NCBI GenBank assembly: GCA_949152475.1
Contig: OX424558.1
Location: 29,398,651-29,462,650, forward strand
Source: Terebella lapidaria
Lineage: Eukaryota; Annelida; Polychaeta; Terebellida; Terebellidae
Length of the DNA: 64,000 bases
Direction: 5' to 3'
Part shown: positions 12,428-24,293 of the stretch, one piece after another
Position numbering within the stretch: position 1 is the stretch's first letter
Layout of the letters: each line of letters starts with the position of its first letter
Program-made: the position numbers and the translations under genes
The notes under the pieces: generated by a model
Seen by the model: only the letters and a program-made list of their open reading frames with translations
Databases searched by the model: none
Told to the model about the DNA's origin: nothing

Positions 12428-12434
12428 ATAAAAT
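12427..12434 (+). promoter_or_regulatory. TATA box of predicted small gene
   Basis: TATAAAAT follows the last recognisable minisatellite unit and precedes the predicted start codon by about 200 bp. The motif is conserved in the paralogue (35117-35124). Transcription would be expected about 30 bp downstream, near 12457-12465. The leader would then contain upstream ATGs (for example near 12507), which could lower translation. This is a motif match only. Confidence 0.45.
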
Positions 12435-12637
12435 GTGCTTCCTTCACTCAGAGAAGAAAATATATAGTTTACTCCTCTTATTCAGAGAGGAAGGTGTTGT
12501 ACACAATGGGCTCCACTCAATTACAGAGGATGGTTGGGTGCCAATATGTTCCCATTACTCAGTGTGATAGACATGCTGCCGGTGGGCCCCCCCTCACCTA
12601 AATCAAGAGGACAGTGGAGTGAGACAGCTGTCAATAG

Positions 12638-13151
12638 ATGAAAATCCAGTTATTTCATGTATTGACAGTATTTCTCTTCATAAAATTTCAGAATTCAGAT
12701 ATGGATTGTGGAACTTTTGATGGCCCAAATGCAACAAGTGAAGGTGAGTACCAAATTATGAAGTGGTATGTATATATTTATTACTGATACAGGAAGGTGC
12801 CTTGATGTACTTGTTTGTGATGATGGTGGAAACCTGGTGAGTATATAGGACGTCTCACCGAAGTTATTCAGTGAATCAGTGCTTGTAACTCGTCTGCAAT
12901 TAGGGATGCAATATAGTTTGCTTGCAGGGATTTATAGTTATAAAAAAATAATTAGCCTAGTTGTACCGAATGCATTATATCTTGGAATTAATGAATATGC
13001 TAAGAAATTGGTGATTGTGGGCATTGACTAATTTATACATTATTTACAGTTGCATGAGCTGCGTCTGGTGTACAAACATTTTCCACATCGGGTGTACGCT
13101 GCTGGAATAGAGAAGCTGGATTATGTGCTTGTTGTTCTGCAACGTGATTAG
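12638..13151 (+). CDS. Predicted small secreted protein, 83 aa, three exons
   Basis: Exons 12638-12743, 12793-12836 and 13050-13151 join in frame. Donors are GAAG|GTGAGT and CCTG|GTGAGT; acceptors are GATACAG and TTTACAG; introns are 49 and 213 bp. The ATG follows an in-frame TAG immediately upstream, and the frame ends at TAG 13149-13151. The product starts MKIQLFHVLTVFLFIKFQ, a signal-peptide-like hydrophobic stretch. It has Cys at residues 24, 38 and 44, a possible N-glycosylation site (NAT, 31-33) and a C terminus VLVVLQRD. An alternative acceptor (TTTCAG at 12691) would remove the signal sequence. I do not recognise the family. The gene lies just downstream of the minisatellite and TATA box. 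The -3 base of the start is T, a weak context, and no nearby AATAAA was seen. It could be a fortuitous or decayed frame; RNA evidence is lacking. Confidence 0.45.
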
Positions 13152-13236
13152 CACTTGCTGAAAATTTACATTTATATATATATATGTTTCCTCTAGATTA
13201 ACACATATCTAGTAACAGACAAATTGTCTTATGTTC

Positions 13237-13439
13237 TTGTTGGGCAGTTGTATACTAATGCCATCAGGTGTACAGTAGAAACAACTGCATTTACCACACT
13301 GCCTGCCCCTGATGACGCCAGTGTGGCTTTTGATGAAGTAATTGGTCGGGCTTTGTTTCTATTGCAAAATGTTGTATGTTTGTTATTGGAATCATCAAAA
13401 TTTGGCTGTATTGGTGGTAATAGATCGATACTTACATTC
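13237..13439 (+). repeat. Exon-like cassette, partial (downstream of small gene)
   Basis: Begins TTGTTGGGCAG and ends GATACTTACATTC, after which M3 sequence resumes. This copy is the cleanest reading frame of the family. From the cassette start it reads GQLYTNAIRCTVETTAF and then PAPDDASVAFDEVIGRALF before running into VCLLLESSKFGCIGG. It is not joined to the small gene in any obvious frame. Possible exon remnant; product unknown. Confidence 0.7.
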
Positions 13440-15506
13440 AAAAATGAAACTGATGTCGTACATCACAAATATGTTCCACGTAATGATATATGATGAGGAT
13501 AAAAAACATGACGATTTTATGATTTCATGGCATGATTCCCTGTCGTGTATAAAACTATGCATCATTCATCATGTTGCCAGTCATTGACATCGTGTCCTGG
13601 TCATGTATTGCTTTACTGATATAATAATATGTAATTATGGGTGCTGGAACCATGTTGCACACTTCATTAATATCACTGGTTTTACTGACTAGAAACAATA
13701 ATAGGTTCAATAGATACTGCATATTGTCTGTAATGTTCCCCTGTCGTCACTTCACATAATTATAACGTTCGTTTTAGAGCCTATTGTCCCACTGATGGTA
13801 TGCTGTTTGTGTCATCCCCAAGAGCATGTAAACTAACATTATGATGGTAGGAGATGGGAATAGTATACACTAGTTATAACTGACAGATTCGTTCCTATTC
13901 ATCATAATAAGCCTACCTTTTCATAACAATTTTACCTGTCTGTGATCACCTTCTCATCGTACAAAGGGATGGTTGTCGACAATCTCATGCTGTGAAGAGA
14001 TTCGAATGTTTACGTGTGAATAACTATCATAAAAAAGAACATAGCCTTAAATTATCACCTTATATTGAAAATAAATATCAAACACACCATTGTGTGTGAC
14101 TGATATTGACCACATAATCTGAATTGTTCGTGCATCCATAACTTCTATGCTTCAAAACTGCTCTGTATGGAATTATGTTGGTTTTGGAATGATAACATAG
14201 TTTTGTGGATAAGTTCATGAGGATTTATTTCACACTCACTGTGGCTGAAGACCATTACGCCAGGTGCTAAGCACCTCGTGAACGTCTGGGGCGATCCTTC
14301 AATATCCACACCTCGTGAGACAACGTACATAAAACTATCAAAGAAATCTCTGAAAAACGGGCTGGAAATTGGCAAATTGACCAAAACATAGACATCTTGA
14401 TATTATAGGGATATCGTTTAGCTACTCCAGAGAGATTTAAGTTCATGTGGATCACAGTTATGTCTGACGATTCATCACGAGTTTTGGTGACAGACAATCA
14501 GCTGCATTGTGGGGATAACAGTAATTCATTGGTTTGACATTTTTACTGTTCACAAAGTGCGGGTCATACAGTTTACTCACGGTATGGAATGGATTCTTCT
14601 TCCCCCATGTGTGGTGGGGATGTTATATGTTTTTTTTAGAACACTGATGCCAGCATTACACCTGCAGTGCTGTCAAAAAATGATTGTTATTTAGGGAATA
14701 CCATATCAGTTTGGGACAAATTGATGAGGGATAATGCACTTCATAACAGAACTTCTACTTTCATCAGCCATGAGTAATGATATATGTGTCTCACACACGT
14801 ATCACCTTATATTGATGATGGAATGTGGTGAGAACGGAATATGCACTTTGTTCAAGTATAATTGACCTGGCCGTTCTAAGGTAAATCCTGAGTCATGCAA
14901 TACCTTTGATACACCTTTATAGTCGTTAATCAATAATGCAGTAGCATACTGTATTATTTCAATGTGACTGTCCTTTAACCTTGATCAGATCTTCATAATA
15001 AACACCCTTTCTCTGTTGTCTTGCTCTGTCGTGACCACTTTTTGACCACTTTTAACTGACCATTCTAACGGGTGATTAGTATTTGAATAATATTTTATTT
15101 GCCATCTTGAGAGTAGACCATGTAACATTCATATTTTCCATGACGAAGAGATACAATGCAGTTGAACAAATTTTATGAACGTAGAACATCGTTGTTAGCT
15201 TGGAAGAATTGAATTGAGATGGAATTGCTTGGGTTCCTTCCATCAATATAAATTAGAAAAAAAAAATAGCTACACATGGTAAAGAAACTGATTGAGACCA
15301 GGAAAATCCTTGGGGCCTGAAAAATGAGGAAAACTAGACACAGCAATTAGTGGATTGTATTAGAATAAATAACACTTAAACACACAATATTGATCAAGTT
15401 TCGAACCACACTTCACTGTTTCAGTCAAATTTTTGGATTGTATGTTGTATGAAAAGCAGATTGTGAAATTCCGTTGGCGTGGTGTCCTTGTTTATGGAAT
15501 GTATAT

Positions 15507-16105
15507 GGGTTAGTTGCGGATTTCTAAGTTATTTTCATAGGTTGTTGGGCGGGTGCATACTAATTCCACCAGGTGTACAGTAGAAACAACTACATTGAAG
15601 ACACTGTCTGCCCCTGATGACGCCAGTGTGTCTTTTGATGAAGTATTTGATTGGGCGTTGTTTCTATTGCAAAATGTTGTGTTTTACGTTTGTTATATGG
15701 AAAATCAAAATTTGGCTGTATTGGTGGTAGTAGATTGATACTAACATTCATACCACTGAGTCGGTTACACTGCTGGTGGACGTGGAATCTGTCCCCGAGG
15801 ATACCATCAACTCAGTGGCCTTTTGGCTTGTGATTAGGTACTTATGTACTTGTCATATATCTATTTCATGGGGTTAGTTTCGGATTTCTAAATTATTTTC
15901 ATAGGTTGTTGGGCAGTTGAAAACAAATTCCATCAGGGGTACAGTAGAAACGACTACATTATACACACCCCTGATGACGCCAGTGTGTCCTTCGATAAAG
16001 TATTTGGTTGGGCTTTGTTGCTATTACAAAATGTTGTGTTTTACGTTTATTATTGGAATCATCAAAATTTGGCTGTATTGGGTGGTAATAGATTGATACT
16101 TTCAT
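15507..16105 (+). repeat. Exon-like cassette, tandem dimer
   Basis: Inserted between GTATAT and TGATGTTCGACAG, which are nearly contiguous in M3 and in M4' (about 38260). The first full unit runs from GTTGTTGGGC at 15541 to GATTAG at 15837 (297 bp). A 67-bp GT...AG linker (15838-15904, ending TTTTCATAG) follows, then a second unit from 15905 that stops at GATACTTTCATT, a period of 364 bp. Frames differ before and after a common break near GTAGTAGATTGATAC, so the unit as it stands cannot encode one continuous exon. Confidence 0.8.
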
Positions 16106-17484
16106 TGATGTTCGACAGTTGGCCGGGAAATATCACATAGCTTGGGAAAGACGTCCAGTGTTGTTATTGCGGGATGTCTCAGACCTTGTATTATGCAACA
16201 TATGAGTAAATGTTTTACGGGTATATTGAGCAATAAATTTGGTTGTAATGTGTCAATGGGCGCCTTCTGGCGATATGTTTATGAGATGGAATCCATGGGC
16301 GACTTAGTATATGGTCTATGTTGATAAATTAGATGTTACAGTCTGACCTAAAATAAAACCCCGTTCCAACAACGAGTTGTTTCCTCTATATGTATGAGAT
16401 ACTTAAGCAAATTCAACATCCTCTGAAGCCGTTGAGCTGAGAGTGTGAACCTATACATCTTGTATCAATTTTCTCCTTGATTGCCTATTACGAATTCAGC
16501 TGGCAAAACTTTTACAGGCCACTGACTCCTTTCCCCAAAGCAAATTCTCTACTTGAACTTCGCTGGTAATTTAAGTAATTGATCTAGAGTTATTTAATCC
16601 CATGACTGCTCTCTGTGGTCTGGCAGACATCAGTCAACACAACCAATACTTTATACAGGTTTTATACATGGACGTACGCTGGTGTTGGGTCTAAGCGGCT
16701 ACCTCTGCCACATATCACCGTTCTTGGTATATATTATCTCGGAATTACACGAAATGATATACTGTTATTAAGATCGGTCACATAGGGTGCAAAAATTGGT
16801 ACCATCAATGATCAATTTGTGCAAATTAATCAGGTAATATGTCACAAAAAACGACGTCACATATATGATGTGCTCGTTATATTATTCCGCCTCTACAGGG
16901 ATTACATATAGCCATGCCTATCTAATTACCTCACATAAGCAGCCAGACAAATGTCTTGCAGCAGTGGTTCACATGATTAGTTGAAGCCCACACGGAGAAA
17001 TCCAATCAGTTCCACCGAAAACACCAGACGAATGGGGCTAGCCGATGACCACCACCAGTTGCATGGACTCAACATAGACAGCGCTGGCAGCGTGCCTTCC
17101 TCTCCTCAAGACTGAAGGCGATCAATGATCCCACGCCCCAGTGGTAACGACTGATAAAGCTTCGTGAAAGCGGGGGTTGTTCACTTCCAGACAGATATCC
17201 TAAGCATGTGAACTTCAAATAACATACTCTTGCTAATTTGAACAACAAATTAAGGATTGTTCAAGGGCAGTCACGGATACTTCCGCAGTTTCTGACATTA
17301 ACGTCAAATTACGATGTTTTGTGGGCGGCACAAAAAATATTTTGGCGAATGCCAATAGCAGTAATAGTCTGAAGCCCCTCTGATATTACAAACTCAGCGT
17401 TATCCATCCATGCAGTATCCTGTTTGGTAAATTATGAATTTAAGATGATAATATGAGTTTGGGTATATTTCTTGCTCCCATACA

Positions 17485-17925
17485 TAAGGCTCCACCCCCC
17501 CCCCCCCCCCCAAATTTTTCTGGTTCTAGTAGGTGTGCGGGTCACTTTAAAGCCCGCGTACCACTCGTTTTTTTTCTAGCTAGATAAAATTCGCGCATAT
17601 CCCTCTCTGAGGGCCGATTTTTTTTTTTAGTGAATTGACACCCATACTCCGATTTTGGTGAGATAACGATTGAGTCAAATGGTCCCGATTGTGTTTGACA
17701 TTGAAAAAGATGGTGCATGGCTTACCAAATTGGCCAAATTCAACCGGGTTAATCAACAACAGGCAGTTCTAGGGGATAATGGGTGGTCAGATGGGCCATA
17801 TTCGGCCGGATCATTCACCAGCAGCCAATTCTAGGGAATAACAAAAGAAAAGAAAATTGCGTTGCTGTATAACTTTTTTCTGGAACCCTAACAACCAGAA
17901 CCATATTACTTTTTTTGGCCTGAAC
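17485..17925. repeat. ~440-bp copy-1-specific insertion with C17 tract
   Basis: Copy 2 passes from CTTGCTCCCTTACCT to AACTAATATCCCC (about 39640-39660) without this segment. It contains a homopolymer of 17 C (17495-17511), a T-rich stretch, and two related pieces with GGCAGTTCTAGGGGATAA and GCCAATTCTAGGGAATAA. Identity is unknown; no terminal repeats are clear. Confidence 0.55.
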
Positions 17926-18769
17926 TAATATCCCCAATTTATCCCCACGCTGCCCTATCATTTCGGTCACCCAAAATATGTTCTTACAGAAAAAAATATT
18001 TCAACCACCTTGACCATTAACAGTGTTAGAACTTCATGTTGTGGACATTGACTTTTTCTATTGAATGCAGTAGTAGTGATACTGCATATTCATACAACAA
18101 ATTCATATGCATATAACTAATTGTAGTAATACTGCATATTCATATAACATATTCATATACCTAATATTCCTTACCACATATTTTCATTACAAATCATTGC
18201 AAATCACCATCATTACTTATGGTTTTAATATATGCATTTGCAAATACTATACAAGGTCCAATTATTGTAAAAAGAAATGAATATCGACCTATCACAATTA
18301 ATAGCACTACAGCCAAAATCTTTACTGAACAAAATGTTTGGCTTGTTCAGTTCAATAATGAATGATTCTCATTCTGATTATTTCATTGTGGGCAATAACA
18401 GACAAACAATATTTTCTTTTAAATATTGTTCTCGTGAACAAAACGATTGCTCTGAATTTTTTATACGTATCCAATGCCATTTGTTTTTTTTAGCTACCAG
18501 CAGTCTGGTATATATCTATAGATAACACTCAGAAGCGCATATGTATGGATATATAATTAATGTTGTCATAAATTTAGTGAATAGATTAACTTACTAATTT
18601 ATAAGTTGTTGTATCTGAAAATACATTAGTACAGACATGCAATCTTTGCTGAAGAGAAGACTTTCATTGTTGAGTCCAAAACCAATTGTTCCTTTACCAT
18701 GATTTTCACAGGGCTCAACAAAAGACTTGACTGGAGATCTCATCCAAAAATATAGTTCACTTAAAGATG

Positions 18770-21700
18770 AAATGGACACCATATAGCATTTACACCACAG
18801 CCACTGTGTGACCTCCTCGATGTCCACCTACTGAAATTTATCTGATCTTTATTATAACCTGTGATGGTGTCATTATTACTTCATGGAGGAAGCATCTGCA
18901 ATGAGGCATACTAATACGAAGCAGCATGTCTATACACCATCAAGCCAAGTCTGGTGAGCAGGTGTTAATCCGGGAATATGCCAAGACAGGCTATGATTAG
19001 GCTATATATGGATGGTAAAACACAACAAACCTAAAAAAGAGATCAATTACACGTTCTTCAATGGTTGACACATATAATAAGTGTAAGTGACCATTTTCAC
19101 AATCACCATTACTTGATAACTTTTAGTTGAGTACTCCTAATGATGATCAGTAATTGAATACTATTTCATTGACCACCTTGAGGGTGCACCATTTGGCATT
19201 GTGGGCTGAACAGTCATCATAAAGAGAAGCAGTTGAACAAAGTTTTTACATAACATCGTTGTTGGCTTGGAAGAATTGAATTGAGTTGGAATTGTCACAG
19301 TTCCTTACGTCAATAGAAATTGAAACAGAACTAGTTGCACACTGTGAAAGTAACACACTACACACTGTGAAAGAACTGAATGAAAACAGGCAAAGCCTCG
19401 TGGCCAGGAAGATGAGAAAAACAAGACAACTAGACGTAAGGCGTAGAGTTCTCAAGGCATTTCGATACACAACACAATCACAGGTGAACTGTTAATTACT
19501 GACAACTCCGCAACCAAAATCATTACGTAGATACATACCTTTCACTCTAAGACAACGGTTTCTGAGATATAAATGAAAATAAACGAGATATGGCCGAAAA
19601 TGAAAACTGCCAACTCAGCAGAACAAGAATGTGGCCGAGGGACAAGTTCATCCAACATACCCCCAAGACATGTTTGTCTAGTAGCATGAGTCCAAAAATA
19701 ACATCCGTTTCATTCGACGACGCATCATTTCCGAGGTATGGCCAAAAATGAAAAATGTCAAGAAAGCAAAAAAATTTGGCCCAGGACCAAGTTCACCCAA
19801 CATACACGTAAGACATGCTTGTCTGGTGTCACGAGTCTGAAAATAACCTCCGTTTCGCTCTATGACGCACCGTTTCCGAGATATGACCGCAAATGAAAAA
19901 CGCCGACTCAACTAAAAAAAATTTGGCCCAGGGCCAAATTCACGCAACATACCCCTAAGACATGTTTGTCTAGTGTCACGAGTTCGAAAATAATCACACT
20001 TAAAGGCACAACATCGATCCAAGCTCCTGATCAAAGCTCCTGACGACACTTCACTATTTCAGACCAACCTTCAGACGGTATGTTGGATGGAAAGCAGATT
20101 CCAAATTCCGTTGGCGTGGTGGTGTCCCTGTTTTTAGAATGTACACCTAGATTTTAGACAGCTTGCTTAGAACATATCACATGTTTCCCAAAGGTTTCTG
20201 GTGTTGTTATTACACGAAGCCTCAGAGACATGAATTATGTGGTAATGTAAATGTTGTATGAAGCAATAAATTTGGTTGTAATGTGTCAATGGGCGCCGTC
20301 TGGTGATATATTTATGGCAATGGAAACCATAGGCAACTTAGTATATAGTCTACGAGTATGCTGAGATCCGTTAGCAAATAGTCTATTCCTATATTATGTA
20401 AGAAATACCTCATCAAATTGAACACCCGTAAAACAGTTGAGCTTAGGATGAGAACCTATACATCTTGTATCAAATTAATACTTGATTACCTATTACGAAC
20501 TCAGCTGGCAAAGATTCTACAGGCCACTGACTCCTTTCCCCAAAGCAAATTCTCTGTTTGAACTTTTAATTTATTTAAAGAATTTATCAGAAACTATATG
20601 ATCCCTTGACTGTTATTTGTGACCTGGCAGATATTAGTCAACACAATCAATACTTTGTATAGCTTTTATTAATGAACAAACACTGGTGGCGGGTCAAACT
20701 ACCTGTTTTACATGTTACTGTTCTGATGATAGATCAAGCAAGAATTACACTGAATGATATACAATTATCAAACTGGCCCATATATGGAGCGAAAATTGTT
20801 ATCAGGCTGTGCAAATTAATCAGGTAATATCTAACCCAAACTAGACCTGAAACGTGACACACTCTTTAGAATATTTCGTGAGTACATAATATGCAGTGAT
20901 TAATATACTATGATTACATATAGCCATGCCTATCTAATTACCTCATATAAGCAGCCAGACAAATGGTTAGTAGCGGCGGTTCACTTGATTAGCTGAAGCC
21001 CATACAGAGAAATCCAATCAGTTCTACCGATAACACCAGACAAACGGGGCTAGGCGATGACCACTTCCACTGGCATGGATTCAGCTGTCTGTAGAGACCA
21101 CTAGACACCTTCCTATCAAGACTGAAGGTGATCAGTGATCACACGTCCCAGTGATCTTGTCTGATAGATTTCTGGGAAGTGGGGGATGATTGCTTACAGA
21201 CATGTGCAAATCGTACTATGTATCCTTACTTCAACACACATATGTACATCTGATTCAGCAACCAGTGGTCATCTAAAGTCATGACAGGTTCACTTATTCG
21301 CATAACACACAATATAGATTTGAATACGTATCTGTGTTTGTCTAAAGCTGTTCATACCCCCAATGCTATCCCACATAAATATTCCAGGTATATATTTTAC
21401 CTGTATCTAGCCTTGGACTAGACTTTTGTTGTTTCTACAATAATTTCAGCAATGAATGCTAGCAAGAACAACAAAGTCCCAATTTGATAAGAGAACATTA
21501 ATTAATACATGATTGTATCGTGTTTCTACATGATACATGATTGTATCATTTTATCATATGATATGATATACCTGTAATGAAAAATGTACTAGTAGTCCAG
21601 ACCTTCTACCTGAATGTGTAGTGCTCACATCAAAAATAATTCATAAAAATCATTTTGAAAGCCTATCCACAAGACTACTGCAGGCTAATGTGAAATATGC

Positions 21701-22830
21701 TGCACATCATCGACCCAGCTTCAAAGGAACACATGGGGTGTCTTCACACTTCAAAACAACCGTATCAATGTTTCCCTCCATAACGTAACTCTACTCAATA
21801 AAATGAACGTGATAGTATGAAACGCCCTACATGCTGCTCATGTCAGGTGCATTATTGATTTAGCGACTTTTAAGTTCAGAAAATATTCATTAATTCGATC
21901 CGAATATCGCTCCAGGTATGTGATGAGATAAAATCAATATGTACATCCTAAACAATTGGAGGCGTGAATCGACTATTTGAAATGAACCATGAAATGCAAA
22001 AAATATGATCTCAAATGAACAAACTTCATTATTTGCAGTCAAGGCTCATTCCTGCAGTCAGATTCTGGCTGCCAACAAAATGAAGGTTGTGCCCAAGTGC
22101 AAGCATGAATTCAGCCCAAGTGCAAGCATGATATACCAATACACCAACAATATGATACCAACGAAACCAATACACATGAAATGAACAAATTGAGGTATGC
22201 ACAAAAATTGTCACAAATCTACAATTAATCAGAATAAATTAGGCACCTGTGCAAGCATAAAACAGAAAAATCGATTGTGGCAAATGACGAAAATAATGAC
22301 TGGTCCCATACCAGCTCATATTCAACAACATAATAAATTCCTATGCAATAAATGACTTTATGTGAATCGATTTTTGCAATGTGGCAAACAAATACGACAC
22401 ACAGGAAATAATTACATAATCACCCAGCACCACTTTTGTCAAAAATGGTTGATGTGAATATTTTATATGATAGTGATACCAAATTGTCGTTGTGGTTTCT
22501 ACTTCTACAAGACCAAATATATTCATTGTAGTTAATGTGGATATTCAACAATGAAACTGACGTTGAACATCACAAATATGTTCCAGTTCATGATACAGGA
22601 TGAGGATGAAAGCATAATTTTCATTGTGTTGTTGTGCTTTTCAGGATATTGGTGCCAGTATTATATGATGCTACCAAAAACTGACTGCTTGGTATTATTA
22701 CCTGATCTGACCTGTGATACTGCTATTGTTTTTATATGGATGACGCATATGAAATTAATCAGTCATACTAATACTAAACAGCATGACTGAACACCATCAG
22801 GCCAAGTCCGGTAAGCAAGTTTCAATCCAA
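18770..22830. repeat. Repeat module M5, single copy
   Basis: Begins with a spacer that includes a segment (18905-18970, CATACTAATACGAAGCAGC) repeated in diverged form at 22760-22825. It then follows the M1 landmark order: 18990 (GGCTATATATGGATGG), 19140, 20060-20150, 20460, 20940-21200, and K-type sequence at 22090-22560 shared with M3. It is closest to M1 but lacks the inverted cassette and the 130-bp minisatellite. It serves as the empty-site reference for several insertions. Confidence 0.75.
19520..19995. repeat. ~148-bp tandem repeat, 3 units
   Basis: GACATGTTTGTCTAG-type anchors recur at about 19669, 19815 and 19963. Each unit also has a TTTCCGAGATATG-type motif and a run of A before TTTGGCC. 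It occurs only in M5 and interrupts the landmark series there. Not coding. Confidence 0.8.
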
Positions 22831-23349
22831 TTTAGTGGCGTCAAATTATTTAGTGGCCTGACATCAATGATCAGCGGCCCACATGGCCATTTACGGCCCA
22901 TGACGGCCCCTTATCATGCATTGAAGGACACTAAAATGTGATGTATAATACCCTATAAAATCATGCACAAAACAAATATTACTTTTGCATTTCATCCAAT
23001 AAAGACATTTCAGAAATTTGTTCATAATCAGTCAGCCATGTTTGGCAGAAAATCATTGTCGACTCGTCAGTTCAGATATGCAGCTTTCAGTGCACACGAC
23101 GGCAGCCAGTTTTGGATCTCTAGTTTTCGCCTATAAAAAGTGGGCGAGAACGTGAAAACATGATGCGAAAACACGAAATCACGAAGTGAAAAGACGAAAA
23201 CACGAAGCTAAAAGACGAGAATTAGTTTCGAGTTTTTGCTTAGTGTTTTCGGGTTTTCACTTCCTAGTTTCGTCGTTTCGCTTCGTACTTCGCAGTCTCG
23301 CCCTACTATTTAAGGCGAAAACACGAGATCCAAATATGGCCTCCGTCGT
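22830..23349. mobile_element. Insertion with foldback element at the duplication junction
   Basis: This lies between an M5-type end (TTTCAATCC) and the start of copy 2 (ACACCATAGG at 23350); near 18970 the corresponding sequences are only about 20 bp apart. The right half, about 23140-23305, is an imperfect foldback. GGGCGAGAAC on the left pairs with GTCTCGCCC on the right, and both arms are built from short GAAAACACGAA-like repeats. The left half contains GTGGCCTGAC and GGCCCATGACGGCCCC stretches of unknown nature. Confidence 0.6.
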
Positions 23350-24293
23350 ACACCATAGGTTATGGTTAGGCTATATATGGATGATGACACATAAACAAAC
23401 GTCAGAAAAAAACAGTAATTACATGTTTTCCATGGTTGAAAAATAAGATCAGCGGTAAGTGATCATTTCCCTGATCAGTTTTAGTTGACCACGATTAGTA
23501 ATTGAGTGCTATTTTATTGACTATCTTGAGAGTAGTCCATTTGGTATTGTGGACTGGACATTTATAATAAAGAAATACAAAGTTTCTTTGTTGGCTTGGG
23601 AGAATTCAAGTTGAGTTGGAATTGTTTTCCTTAGTTCATTCCATCAATAGTAATTGAAAACAAATAGTTGCACACTGTAAAAGTAACACAAACAGAAGCA
23701 TTTAGAAACTGATTGAAACCAGACAAAGCCTTGTGGCCAAAAAGATGAGAGAAAAAAAGACAAAACAATAAGTGAACTGTAATAGAATAAATAACACTTA
23801 AACGCAAGATCGATCCAAGTTGCTAATAGCACTTCACTATTTCAGATCAACCTTCACACGGTGTGTTGGACGGAAAACAAATTGTAAAATTTCGTTGGCG
23901 TGGTGGTGTCCCTGTTTGTAGAATGTATATATCTTGATGTTATACAGCTTGTCTGGAACATATCACATGGTTTCCCAAAGGTTTCTGGTGTTGTTATCAC
24001 ATGAAGTCTCAGAGACGTGTGTATGTGGTAATGTACCCAAATGTTGTATTGTATGGGTATATGAAGTCATAAATTTGATTCAATGTGTCAATGGGCGCCT
24101 TCTGATGATATATCTATGGCGAAGAATGTTTAGGCGACTTGTTATATGGTCTACGAGTACGACCTATGTTGATAAATTAGATGTTTTCGTCTGCCCAAAT
24201 AAACCCATTTCAGCAAAGAGTCATTTTCTATATTATGTATCAAATACGTTAGCATATTGAACTCCCTTTAAAACGGTTGAGCTGAGATTGAGA

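Larger units (their letters stand above)
8400..15040. repeat. Repeat module M3 (copy 1)
   Basis: Same landmark order as M1 and M2 (about 8500, 8840, 9250, 9720, 13930, 14150-14500, 14760-15040). It is enlarged by a 407-bp MITE at 9938 and a 2.6-kb nested block at 10832-13439. The block's insertion point is seen by comparison with M5, where GTGGATATT (22540s) runs directly into an AATGAAACTGACG sequence that in M3 lies 2.6 kb further on. The block holds two partial cassettes, the 38-bp minisatellite and the predicted small gene. Confidence 0.8.
1..18770. repeat. Segmental tandem duplication, copy 1
   Basis: This segment aligns in direct orientation with 23350-40450; position 1 matches 23350 and 18765 matches about 40450. 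By eye the copies are near-identical over long stretches, for example 5540-7000 against 28330-29780, and a few percent different elsewhere. Offsets shift at discrete indels: a 617-bp insert at 4269, an 86-bp loss at 9891, minisatellite length at 11061-12427, a ~600-bp cassette insert at 15507 and a ~440-bp insert at 17485. The window opens inside the homology, so the true left end is unknown. Confidence 0.93.
15040..18770. repeat. Repeat module M4 (copy 1)
   Basis: Landmarks follow the common order from about 15060 (GATTAGTATTTGAATAAT) through 15430, 16440 and 16930. It then extends through 17130-18770, a stretch shared only with the end of copy 2. Relative to M4' it has two insertions, at 15507-16105 and about 17485-17925. 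No gene was recognised. Confidence 0.78.

Noticed and set aside
15541..15905. Hammerhead-ribozyme satellite (tandem 364-bp monomers containing CTGATGA)
   Set aside because: The CTGATGA at about 15612 is not followed by a pairing stem II and GAAA core, so the ribozyme fold is not supported.
17495..17511. C17 homopolymer as a functional element
   Set aside because: Homopolymers of this length are common slippage or assembly artefacts; noted only as part of the copy-1 insertion.
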